The notes below the pieces were generated by a model. The model searched no databases. It was not told the DNA's origin and was given only the letters and a program-made list of their open reading frames with translations. A program made the position numbers and the translations under genes. From CAVWUA01 sp963758025 (GTDB taxonomy: Bacteria > Planctomycetota > Planctomycetia > Isosphaerales > Isosphaeraceae), in NCBI GenBank assembly GCA_963758025.1, contig CAVWUA010000016.1, positions 1-64,000 on the forward strand: DNA of 64,000 nucleotides, read 5' to 3'. The first letter of the stretch is position 1, and each line of letters starts with the position of its first letter. Below, piece after piece: positions 43,293-50,225 of the stretch.

Positions 43293-44855
43293 ATGAGAGT
43301 GCGAGTCGGAGCGTCGCTGGCGAGCCTGGGATTGCTCGTGGTGATGGGTTGCGGATGGGGCCGGAACGAACCAACCCCCGCGTTCCCGTTCGAGGGGGTC
43401 GAGTTGACGCTCGGCAAGGTCGGCGACCCGGGCGCCGGGCCGTCCGACGCCGCGAAGCCGGACGCGCAAGAACTGGCCAATCCGTTGCTCACGAACGTCG
43501 CGGCCCAGTCCGGCGAGTGGGCGGCGACTCGCAAGGCGAGCGTCACGACCGACGCGACCGGCGCGGCCGACCTGTTCGTCTTCACCGCCGACCGCCTCGG
43601 CGACCTGATGGACCGGAACGCTCTGGCCACCTTGCCCGATGAGGCCGTGCGCCCCCCCGATTCAACCATCGAGGAGGCCGACGCCCCGGAGGGAACGCCG
43701 CCCGACGTGCTGGAGTTTGGCGACATCCTGCCCGCCTTTCGCGACGACGTGATTCGCTACGGGGACGAGCTGCGCGCCTTGCCCCTGGGCGGCTCGGCCC
43801 TCGTCCTCGTCTATCGCCGCGACGCCTTCGAGAACCAGGCCAACACGCGGGCCGCGACGGACGCCGGTCTGACCCTGGAGCCGCCGAAAACCTGGGAACG
43901 ACTCGATGCCCTCGCCCGATTCTTCCAGGGGCGCGACTGGGACGGCGACGGTCAGGAGGACGCCGGGATCGCTCTGGCCCTGGCCCCGGATGAGGAGGGC
44001 CTCGGCACCGCGACGTTCCTGGCCCGCGCGGGGGCCATCGGGCTGCACCCGGACCACTTCGCCTTCCTGTTCGACGACGAAACGATGGACCCCTTGATCG
44101 TCTCGGCGCCGTTCGTCGAGTCGCTCTCGGCCCTGGTCGCGCTGGCGAAGGAGTGCGGGCCGGAGGGGGATTCGCCACTCGACGCGGCGGCGGCCCGCGA
44201 GGCGTTCCGCGCGGGGCGGGTCGCGCTGCTGATCGATCGGGCCGAACGGGCGTCCGAGTGGACGAGCACGAAGCGGCCCCTGTCGGTGGGCGTGGCGGCC
44301 TTGCCCGGCTCGGAGAAAGTCTTCGACCCGGACCGGCAGGACTGGCAGGAGGTCTCGTCCTTGAACCGGCCGAGCATCCTGCCGCACGGCGGCGGCTGGC
44401 TGGTCGGGGTGTCGTCGGAGGTTGAGGGGACGACTCGGGACGCGGCGTTCGACTTCCTCCGCTACCTGGCCGGGCCGGAGACCTCCCGGCGCGTCCAGGG
44501 AGACCGATTGTTCCCGATGCTGGCCGTGCGCTCGGCTCAGATCGGCGCCGGGCTGCCCGACCCGCGCTCCGCGCCCGGGGTCGATCCGATGCTCTGGGCG
44601 CGGGCCGTCGGTGAGACCCTGACCGCCTCGCGCGTGGTCCCCAGCCTGCGCATTCCGGAGGCCCCCGGCTACCTGGCCGACCTGGGCAAAGCCGTCGGCG
44701 CGGTGGCCCAGGGCACGCCGGCCGAGTCGGCCCTGACGGACGCGGCGGCGGCCTGGACGGAGCGAACGAAGCGGCTCGGGACCGAGCGGCAGCTCTGGCA
44801 CTACCGGCGCTCCCTGAACCGTCCCGTGGCCTCGACCGAGCCTCCGCCCCGTTGA
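43293..44855 (+). CDS. extracellular solute-binding lipoprotein
   Basis: A protein of 520 residues. The signal peptide ends in a lipobox (SLGLLVVMGCG, Cys near residue 20), so it is probably lipid-anchored. The body resembles ABC-type sugar-binding proteins: ELANPLLTNVAAQSGEWAAT, GDILPAFRDDVIRYGDELRA, LPLGGSALVLVYRRDAFENQ, a PPKTWERLDALARFFQGRDW segment typical of the family, and WLVGVSSEVEGTTRDAAFDF near the end. DWDGDGQEDAG near residue 225 looks like a calcium loop. No ABC permease or ATPase gene is adjacent, so the transporter partner is unknown or absent. Confidence 0.82.
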   Translation: MRVRVGASLASLGLLVVMGCGWGRNEPTPAFPFEGVELTLGKVGDPGAGPSDAAKPDAQELANPLLTNVAAQSGEWAATRKASVTTDATGAADLFVFTADRLGDLMDRNALATLPDEAVRPPDSTIEEADAPEGTPPDVLEFGDILPAFRDDVIRYGDELRALPLGGSALVLVYRRDAFENQANTRAATDAGLTLEPPKTWERLDALARFFQGRDWDGDGQEDAGIALALAPDEEGLGTATFLARAGAIGLHPDHFAFLFDDETMDPLIVSAPFVESLSALVALAKECGPEGDSPLDAAAAREAFRAGRVALLIDRAERASEWTSTKRPLSVGVAALPGSEKVFDPDRQDWQEVSSLNRPSILPHGGGWLVGVSSEVEGTTRDAAFDFLRYLAGPETSRRVQGDRLFPMLAVRSAQIGAGLPDPRSAPGVDPMLWARAVGETLTASRVVPSLRIPEAPGYLADLGKAVGAVAQGTPAESALTDAAAAWTERTKRLGTERQLWHYRRSLNRPVASTEPPPR

Positions 44856-44886
44856 CCGCCCCGATCGCTTCCGCTTGAGGTTCCCG

Positions 44887-45468
44887 ATGGCGATGGATGA
44901 ATCCGACGAGATGGCCCCGATGGAGGTCGTCGATCCCGAGATGCGGCAACTGCTCGGGATGTTCGACATGCCGGCCTTCGCCCGCCGGGGACAGGACGTG
45001 GAGTTCGGCCTGAAGCGGCTCCACGAGCGTCTGCGGCGCGAGCGGGACGAGATGCTCGACATGGTGCGCCTGCGCTTGAAACAGTGGGCCTCGGCCGTCG
45101 AGGGACCGCACGCCTGGCCCCTGGCGTTTGCCGACGCGCTGGACGATCTCTGGAGGCTCAGCGGGGCCGAGCCGCCGAGGTGGGGAATCCAGGTCCAGAC
45201 CCCCCGACGCCACCGGACCATTGCCCGCGATCTGGTCGCCAGCGTCGAGCGGTTCAACCGCCGCTGGTCGCGCCGGGTGGAGGAACTGAACCTCGGGCCG
45301 ATCAACGAATCCATCGACCAGTACAATCGTTATTATGTGCTGGAGAAAGAATGCAGCCTCGGCTCCGCCCGGCTCGCCGCCCAGCATTTCATCCCCCACG
45401 AGCCGGTGACGCCCGAACGGCTCCTGATCGAACACCCTCTGCTTCCCATGCCGACCTTGCGGGATTGA
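44887..45468 (+). CDS. hypothetical helical protein
   Basis: A protein of 193 residues starting 31 bp after the lipoprotein stop, with GAGG upstream. The sequence is mostly helical and charged (FGLKRLHERLRRERDEMLDM; VRLRLKQWASAVEGP; RDLVASVERFNRRWSRRVEE) with an ordered C-terminal part (NESIDQYNRYYVLEKECSLG; HFIPHEPVTPERLLIEHPLL). It has no membrane span or signal. I do not recognise the family. The spacing suggests co-transcription with the solute-binding protein. Confidence 0.7.
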   Translation: MAMDESDEMAPMEVVDPEMRQLLGMFDMPAFARRGQDVEFGLKRLHERLRRERDEMLDMVRLRLKQWASAVEGPHAWPLAFADALDDLWRLSGAEPPRWGIQVQTPRRHRTIARDLVASVERFNRRWSRRVEELNLGPINESIDQYNRYYVLEKECSLGSARLAAQHFIPHEPVTPERLLIEHPLLPMPTLRD

Positions 45469-45553
45469 GACGGAAGCGCGGAGGACGGCGTGACCTTTGC
45501 AGCATTTGAGTCGTCGGAACCCGGTTTCTCAGATCCGCGAAGGAGACATTCCG

Positions 45554-45808
45554 ATGAGCCAGAAGATCGACCGGCGCGACGATGTGAACCCGGAGCGGGG
45601 CGAGCACAAGTACGGTGACGTCGAGTTCGCCGACCCGGTGAACAACAAGTACCCCATCGACAACGCCGAGCACGTCCGCGCGGCCTGGAGCTACATCAAC
45701 CACAAGGACAACGCCGCGAAGTACGACAAGGACGAGGTCCAGACGATCAAGGAACGGATCAAGCGCGCGGCCAGGAAGCACGGGGTCGAGATCAGCGAGG
45801 ACGATTGA
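45554..45808 (+). CDS. small DUF6582-like protein
   Basis: A protein of 84 residues, very hydrophilic. The middle, NNKYPIDNAEHVRAAWSYIN, then KDNAAKYDKDEVQTIKERIK, matches my memory of a small family (DUF6582) in which a KYPI...HIRAAWSYI block is followed by a Lys-rich helix. The function is unknown; a related helix motif occurs in phage-associated proteins. The start at 45554 is chosen because the frame upstream has no resemblance. It lies 69 bp before the OsmC-like gene. Confidence 0.7.
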   Translation: MSQKIDRRDDVNPERGEHKYGDVEFADPVNNKYPIDNAEHVRAAWSYINHKDNAAKYDKDEVQTIKERIKRAARKHGVEISEDD

Positions 45809-45876
45809 TATCGTTGGCTCGTATCACGCAACGGACGGAAGAAACACATCACCACACCGGCAACGGAGAGCGCAAC

Positions 45877-46350
45877 ATGGGCGTCGTCCACACCAGCAAA
45901 CTGCGGATTGAGAAGCACGAGGGGCCGCACCGCACGGCGCATCTGGACGGATTCGGTGAGCCGATCCACTTCGGCATCCACGGCGGGATCAAGCACTTCT
46001 ACGGCCAGAAGTACGGCCGGGAGATCACCGGGCCGGAGTACCCGGCCACGCTCGACTACATCATCGCCGGCGTCGCCGGGTGACTGGCCGGAACGCTCGG
46101 TTCCGCACTGGACGTGCGGCAGGTGCCTTCCGCCGAAAATCTCTCGGCCGAGGTCGAGGGAGACATTGAGGACGTCAACGGCGTCCTGAAAATCACCACG
46201 ATCCGCCTCCGTTACCACATCAAGGCCCCCGCCGGAAAGCGGGAGTCGATCGAGCGGCTCCTGGACCACTACGCCGACGCATGCCCCGCCTATCAGAGCG
46301 TCAAGGGGTGCATCGACTGTACCTGGACCGCCGAGATCGAGGAGGTCTGA
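45877..46350 (+). CDS. OsmC-like protein with in-frame TGA at the reactive-Cys position (candidate selenoprotein)
   Basis: The ATG at 45877 has GGAGAG six bases upstream. The 157-residue reading (counting TGA as one residue) is a single frame with no shift. Residue 69 is TGA (46081-46083), and both sides are coherent OsmC-family sequence: PATLDYIIAGVAG before it, LAGTLGSALDVRQVPSAENL after it, then VEGDIEDVNGVLKITTIRLR and, near residue 136, HYADACPAYQSVKGCIDC. OsmC/Ohr proteins are thiol peroxidases, and the TGA sits where the peroxidatic Cys of the AAC motif is expected. Selenocysteine insertion is the most interesting reading; a Cys-to-stop error or mutation is the alternative. Two hairpins follow the TGA. 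Confidence 0.75.
46084..46119 (+). promoter_or_regulatory. candidate bacterial SECIS-like hairpins after the TGA
   Basis: Directly after the TGA two alternative hairpins can form. CGGAAC-gctcg-GTTCCG lies at 46089-46105. CCGCAC-tggac-GTGCGG lies at 46103-46119, a six-bp perfect stem with loop UGGAC that begins 25 bases after the TGA. Bacterial SECIS elements are short stem-loops within the coding region just downstream of UGA, with a G among the first loop bases; the second hairpin fits this. High GC makes chance hairpins common, so this is support and not proof. Confidence 0.45.
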
Positions 46351-46525
46351 TCGGACATCCGGGCCGGGAATGATTCGATTTCGTCTCGGTCATCCCGGCC
46401 GGCGTTCCCGCGTGCGCGTTGCACGGGAACGGGGCGCCCGGTTATGTTTCCCAAGAGAGTGAGAGAGATGGCGCGGGGACGGACTCCGGCATCTCCACCG
46501 ATCCACCGGAATGGGGATGATCCCG

Positions 46526-47642
46526 ATGCGCCGAGCTTTGACCCTCGCCTTGCTCCTGGTTTTCAGCGCCCTCCGCGCCCCGGTCGTCCTGTCGGCCCCC
46601 GACGAGAACGCCAAGGACAAGGTCTTCGTGGGCTACCTCTACGGCTCGACCCGCGACATCGACTTTTCTCTCTATACGCACCTCTGCCACGCCTTCCTCG
46701 TGGCCGATGAGGATGGCACAATCCGGGAGAGCCGCAATGTGCCGAGCGCGGACCTGGCCCGCGAGGCGCACAAGGAGGGGGTCAAGGTGCTCCTCTCCCT
46801 CGGCGGCTGGGGCTGGGACCGACAGTTCGCCGCGATCGTGTCCAAACCGGAGGCTGAGGACCGTTACGTCAAGGCCGTGCTGGACCTCGTGGATAAAGCC
46901 GACTACGACGGGATCGACCTCGACTGGGAGTATCCCGACACGAAGGAGGAGGTCGTCGGCTTCGAGCGGCTCACGCGACGGCTCCGCGAGGGGATCGACG
47001 CGATCGGCGCGGAAAGGGCGGCCGATGGTGCTGACGATGGCCGCCTCGGCCAACCCCGGCACGCTCCGCTGGCTCGACACGGCGTTTCTGCTGGAGACGA
47101 TGGACTGGGTCAACGTGATGACCTACGACATGGCCGGCGACTGGACGGCCTACGCCGGGCATCACTCGCCGCTGTTCGCCTCGTCGAAACCGCCGGGAGG
47201 GCGAGGCCCCTCGACCGCGGCATCCATGAAATTCCTCGTGAACGAGCGGGGCCTGCCCGCGAACCGGCTGGCGGTGGGAATTCCGCTCTACGGTCGCGGG
47301 TTCGCCGTCGCCGAGCCGTATGCCTCGACGAAGAACGCGCCCAAGGTCCGCATCCCGCAAGGCAACTACAGCAACCTCCACAAGCTCCAGCACGACGAAG
47401 GCTGGACCCGGACCTGGGACGACGAGACAAAAAATCCCTGGCTGACCGCCCCCGACCGCGACATCGTGATCGGCTACGACGACGCCGAATCGGTGGCGAT
47501 CAAGACCGAATGGGCGATGTCGCAGGGCTTCCGCGGCGTCTTCTTCTGGCAAATCCACGCCGACCGCCTGCCGGACGGGAGCCACCCGCTTCAGGAGGCG
47601 TCTCACAAGGCATGGGAATCGAGCGTCCCAGCGAAGAAGTGA
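46526..47642 (+). CDS. secreted GH18 chitinase-like glycosidase (one frame shift)
   Basis: About 372 residues. An N-terminal signal peptide (MRRALTLALLLVFSALRAPV) ends near VLSAPDE; an ATG at 46511 is an alternative start. The GH18 barrel shows VFVGYLYGSTRDIDFSLYTH, VKVLLSLGGWGWDRQFA and the catalytic DGIDLDWEYP (DxxDxDxE, Glu as acid) near residue 135. After a one-base gain near 47010 the reading continues with MVLTMAASANPGTLRWLDTA, WVNVMTYDMAGDW (the conserved MxYD) and GVFFWQIHAD (the C-terminal Trp). The likely reaction is endo-hydrolysis of chitin or related N-acetylglucosamine polymers outside the cell. Confidence 0.87.
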
Positions 47643-47777
47643 CGGGGCGGTCGTAGGCGTCCACGATCCGAAGGCGATCGTGCAGCGTCCTGTTCGCCAC
47701 CCGCCGGTGTGTCGCGTCATTCCGGTTTTCGCTTGCAAGCCCCTTGCAGACAGGATGACGATTATCGTGCCGGCGGT

Positions 47778-47805
47778 TTGACACAAGGCCCCCGTCTTGT
47801 ATTTT
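47778..47805 (+). promoter_or_regulatory. sigma70-type promoter of the toxin module
   Basis: A perfect TTGACA (47778-47783) and TATTTT (47800-47805) are 16 bp apart. They overlap the furthest possible start of the toxin frame (TTG at 47797), so translation must begin downstream; the ATG at 47866 is the best candidate, about 54 bases after the expected transcript start. Confidence 0.5.
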
Positions 47806-47865
47806 CACGACGATTCGGTTGTCGAATTTGGTAATAGTCCTCATATCAAAACTGGACATGAGAAG

Positions 47866-48183
47866 ATGCCTATCCGCGATCGGATCATCTGGGGCCCCAG
47901 CAATCCATTATCTGATCCACGACTCACTGGGCTCGACCAGTACGTGAAAGCGATTCGTCAGGGTCGGCTTCCGCCCAATGTGACCGGCGGCCGAATCTTC
48001 GCGAACTCCCTCCTGGATTTGCCGATCAAGCTCCATGGTTACTATCACGAATACGATGTGGAGCCCGTGGTGAAAGGCAAGGACCGAGGCAAGCTTCGTC
48101 TCGTCCTCGGCAACGGGGGCGAGGTCTATATCACGGGCAACCATTACCGCGACTTCCGTCAAATCATTAACATGCCCACCTGA
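47866..48183 (+). CDS. RNase Sa/barnase-type ribonuclease toxin module
   Basis: A protein of 105 residues from the ATG at 47866. It matches the microbial RNase (N1/T1, RNase Sa) fold along its core: RLPPNVTGGRIFANSLLDLP, then HGYYHEYDVEPVVKGKDRGK, then YITGNHYRDFRQI. The catalytic trio of RNase Sa (Glu in YHEYTV, Arg in the RGxRR strand, His in TGDHY) has counterparts Glu62, Arg74/Arg78 and His93. Here it stands alone, without a signal peptide or the long delivery region seen in polymorphic toxins. It is followed 72 bp later by a SUKH immunity gene. Base composition is more AT-rich than neighbouring genes, consistent with transfer. It could be an orphan toxin cassette or a cytoplasmic toxin. 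Confidence 0.75.
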   Translation: MPIRDRIIWGPSNPLSDPRLTGLDQYVKAIRQGRLPPNVTGGRIFANSLLDLPIKLHGYYHEYDVEPVVKGKDRGKLRLVLGNGGEVYITGNHYRDFRQIINMPT

Positions 48184-48255
48184 TCTCACGTTGCAGCGAC
48201 GCGTGGCCGGGGCAAGGCGTCGATTCTTGAGGCGATCCGAAAGGCCGATGATCTG

Positions 48256-48849
48256 GTGGAGGCGACCGTGTCGAATAGTCTTCGTGCGCGATTGGAGGAA
48301 GTCCGGCGAAAACTCTCCGAGAACGACCGTATCGTCTGCGCGGTCCTGTCTGAAGAACAGATCAAGAGCTTTGAACGGGAGAACGGCGTCCGCCTCCCCG
48401 AAGATTACCGGGCGTTTCTCCAAATCGTCGCGAACGGCGTGACCGTCCGCGAGGAAATCTACGAGATCTTCCCGCTCGATCACTGGTTCCATGAAAACGA
48501 GGGCATGCCTCGGAATCTGGGCAAGTTGATCCGTGGCGACCTTCGCCAGCCGTTCCCGCTGACGGAGGCGGTGGATTTCGAGGAGGAGGGCTACCCGGAG
48601 GAAGGCGAAGGCCCGGCGGCCGATGGCACGGCCCCCGGCAAGGTGTTCGTGAGCGACGAGGGCTGCGGCACCTACTGGATCCTCGTCGTCACCGGACCGG
48701 AGCGGGGGAACATGTGGGTGGAAGACGAGTTCGGCTATCAGCCCACCAACCCACGGATCGGGTTTCTGGAGTGGTGCGAGCATTGGGCGGACGTGGGCTG
48801 GAGCGAGAGCCTGCTGGACGTTCTCTTCTCGAACGATGAGGACGCCTGA
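48256..48849 (+). CDS. SMI1/KNR4 (SUKH) family immunity protein
   Basis: About 197 residues from a GTG at 48256; a second GTG at 48268 is possible. The SUKH signature is present: LSEEQIKSFERENGVRLPED, then YRAFLQIVANG, the usual LPxDYxxFL...NG block near residues 45-65. A loop region with Glu/Gly runs follows, then VFVSDEGCGTYWILVVTGPE and GNMWVEDEFGYQP, ending WCEHWADVGWSESLLDVLFS. In bacteria this family mostly neutralises nuclease and other polymorphic toxins. Its position right after the RNase module makes it the probable cognate immunity protein. Confidence 0.85.
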   Translation: MEATVSNSLRARLEEVRRKLSENDRIVCAVLSEEQIKSFERENGVRLPEDYRAFLQIVANGVTVREEIYEIFPLDHWFHENEGMPRNLGKLIRGDLRQPFPLTEAVDFEEEGYPEEGEGPAADGTAPGKVFVSDEGCGTYWILVVTGPERGNMWVEDEFGYQPTNPRIGFLEWCEHWADVGWSESLLDVLFSNDEDA

Positions 48850-48916
48850 TCCAGCCACCACGCCGACGCTCCGAGCGCGAGGGCCGTCCGAGCGATCGGG
48901 AGCAACAGCATCCACC

Positions 48917-48976
48917 TTGACGGAACTCGTCGGCGGAATCCGCGTGCTCTTTGCCGCCGATCCTCTCTATAATCTC
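48917..48976 (+). promoter_or_regulatory. duplicated promoter-like module, copy 1
   Basis: Sixty bases ending CTCTCTATAATCTC contain a perfect TATAAT (48968-48973) and, upstream, GCGGAATCCGC (48933-48943), a palindrome with five-base arms. The -35 is weak (TGCTCT at 17 bp). The same module recurs at 49772-49830 with about four differences. Here it lies about 120 bp before the antitoxin gene. Confidence 0.55.
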
Positions 48977-49094
48977 GTGAAGGGGAAAGGTTCTTCCATT
49001 TCCCGAGATCGAGCGGTTGATCGGCGGTTCCTTTTCCCGGCCCGAATCACGGACTCAAGCCGCTCGCCAGGCGTTCCGCCGCATCGGAGGTTTC

Positions 49095-49334
49095 ATGACG
49101 TCACGACTTCAACGCGCGATCGCGGAGGTTGAGAAGCTGCCTGCCGAGGATCAAGACGCCATTGCCGCCCGCCTTCTCGCGGAAATCGAAGACGAGCGGC
49201 AATGGAGCGCCCGCTTCGCCGCAACCACCGATGACCAGTGGGATCGTCTCGTCGAGAAGGTGCATCGAGACGTCGCGGCCGGAGACACGTTCCCGCTCAA
49301 TGACGTCTTCCCGCCCGATGAGCCCCGGCAGTGA
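49095..49334 (+). CDS. antitoxin of a RelE/ParE-type pair
   Basis: A protein of 79 residues: MTSRLQRAIAEVEKLPAEDQ, DAIAARLLAEIEDERQWSAR, then a flexible acidic C-terminus (AAGDTFPLNDVFPPDEPRQ). The N-terminal helices and the PAEDQDAIA motif are typical of small DNA-binding or toxin-wrapping antitoxins that precede RelE-type toxins. A GGAGG lies just before the ATG. Its stop overlaps the GTG start of the next gene (GTGA), a strong sign of translational coupling and of a type II toxin-antitoxin operon. The pair has the promoter-like module at 48917 upstream. Confidence 0.78.
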   Translation: MTSRLQRAIAEVEKLPAEDQDAIAARLLAEIEDERQWSARFAATTDDQWDRLVEKVHRDVAAGDTFPLNDVFPPDEPRQ

Positions 49335-49600
49335 ACTCGGTCATCACCGCGGGGTTCCGCCACCGGCTCGGCCAGCTTCCCGACTCGGTGCGTCAGCAGA
49401 CGGCCCGCGCCTACGCCTTGTGGCGTACCGACCCACATCACCCAAGCCTTCAATTCAAACGAGTCAGCCCGCGTCAGCCGATTTACTCGGCCCGCGTCGG
49501 ACTTGGATACCGGGCGCTCGGGCTCTGGGAAGGGGACACGATTACCTGGTTCTGGATCGGATCGCATGCCGAGTATGACACATTCCTGGCCCGGCTATGA
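49331..49600 (+). CDS. RelE/ParE-superfamily toxin
   Basis: A protein of 89 residues starting at a GTG inside the antitoxin stop. The sequence MNSVITAGFRHRLGQLPDSV, ARAYALWRTDPHHPSLQFKR and YSARVGLGYRALGLWEGDTI, then TWFWIGSHAEYDTFL, follows the RelE/ParE/HigB pattern of a basic beta-sheet with a conserved RVGxGYRALG and a C-terminal W(F)WIGxHxEYD. RelE-type toxins cut ribosome-bound mRNA, while ParE-type toxins inhibit gyrase; this one is closer to the mRNA-cutting kind by its late His-Glu-Tyr. Short repeats flank the operon downstream (49604). Confidence 0.82.
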   Translation: MNSVITAGFRHRLGQLPDSVRQQTARAYALWRTDPHHPSLQFKRVSPRQPIYSARVGLGYRALGLWEGDTITWFWIGSHAEYDTFLARL

Positions 49601-49603
49601 AGC

Positions 49604-49700
49604 CTGTTGAGTTCAGCAGAGCCAATGGCACATTTCCGATTCCACATCTTCAAAGAGAAGAGGAACTACTGAAATCTGGAATGTGCCATCGGCCATGCGG
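49604..49700. repeat. dispersed palindromic repeat, copy B
   Basis: It begins GTTGAGTTCAGCAGAGCCAA and contains GGCACATTTCCGATTCCA near its left end and TGAAATCTGGAATGTGCC near its right, which can pair as a long imperfect stem. It aligns end to end with 8011-8110. It lies directly after the RelE-like toxin and before the second promoter-like module. Confidence 0.65.
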
Positions 49701-49771
49701 CGATCGATAACCCGCGGGCGGGTGGCCGGAGCAAAGCGAGCCGGGGCGGTGCGTCCAGGACGGAACTCCGC

Positions 49772-49830
49772 CTGACGGAACTCTCGGCGGAATCCGCGTG
49801 CTCTTTGTCACCGATCCTCTCTATAATCTC
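49772..49830 (+). promoter_or_regulatory. duplicated promoter-like module, copy 2
   Basis: A 59-base copy of the 48917-48976 segment (one base shorter, a few substitutions). It keeps the palindrome GCGGAATCCGC (49787-49797) and TATAAT (49822-49827). It lies about 105 bp upstream of the small coiled-coil gene at 49933. Confidence 0.55.
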
Positions 49831-49932
49831 AAAAGTGCCCGCATTCTCACCCCTCGGGATGAGAACTCGCCAAGGGCATCGTCTGTGGCCACGATGGCAT
49901 CACCGAATCGGACCTTTCCGCAGGATGACGTA

Positions 49933-50103
49933 ATGGACGGTAAGACGAAGAAACGGCTCGACGTGCTTCAGAAACGCCTGGCGAGGCTTCGCCAGCAACT
50001 GGCCGGGGCGACGAAGCAGAACGACGAACCGGAGGAGACCGCGCGGCTCAAGAAAGAGGTGGCCGAGGTCGAGGCCGAGATCGCGCAGCTCAAGGAGAAA
50101 TGA
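49933..50103 (+). CDS. small coiled-coil protein
   Basis: A protein of 56 residues made almost only of charged helix (MDGKTKKRLDVLQKRLARLR, QQLAGATKQNDEPEETARLK, KEVAEVEAEIAQLKEK). The heptad pattern of Leu, Val and Ile predicts a coiled coil of two short helices joined by a polar turn. An upstream ATG at 49894 would add 13 residues. The function is unknown. It is downstream of the second promoter-like module and ends at a hairpin terminator. Confidence 0.6.
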   Translation: MDGKTKKRLDVLQKRLARLRQQLAGATKQNDEPEETARLKKEVAEVEAEIAQLKEK

Positions 50104-50140
50104 GCGATTGGGTGAGCCAAGCCCGAGCCCCCCACGAACG

Positions 50141-50184
50141 ACAACACCCCCGACCGCGCTCGGCGGCCGGGGGCGTCGGGTTGT
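50141..50184. terminator. bidirectional terminator hairpin
   Basis: Between convergent genes ending at 50103 (plus) and 50226 (minus) lies CCCCCGACCG (50148-50157) facing CGGCCGGGGG (50164-50173), pairing at nine of ten positions. The outer arms ACAAC and GTTGT can extend it. Location and strength fit a shared transcription terminator. Confidence 0.6.
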
Positions 50185-50225
50185 GGGACTGGGTCCGGGA
50201 TCGTCTCCCGAACCGAGCGTGAACC

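Noticed and set aside
44887..45468. ABC-transporter subunit beside the solute-binding lipoprotein
   Set aside because: The neighbour has no membrane spans and no Walker motifs, so it is not a permease or ATPase.
46081..46083. TGA read as tryptophan (alternative genetic code)
   Set aside because: TGA is used as a normal stop in many genes here (for example frr, rpsB, the DUF1559 gene), so a general recoding is excluded.
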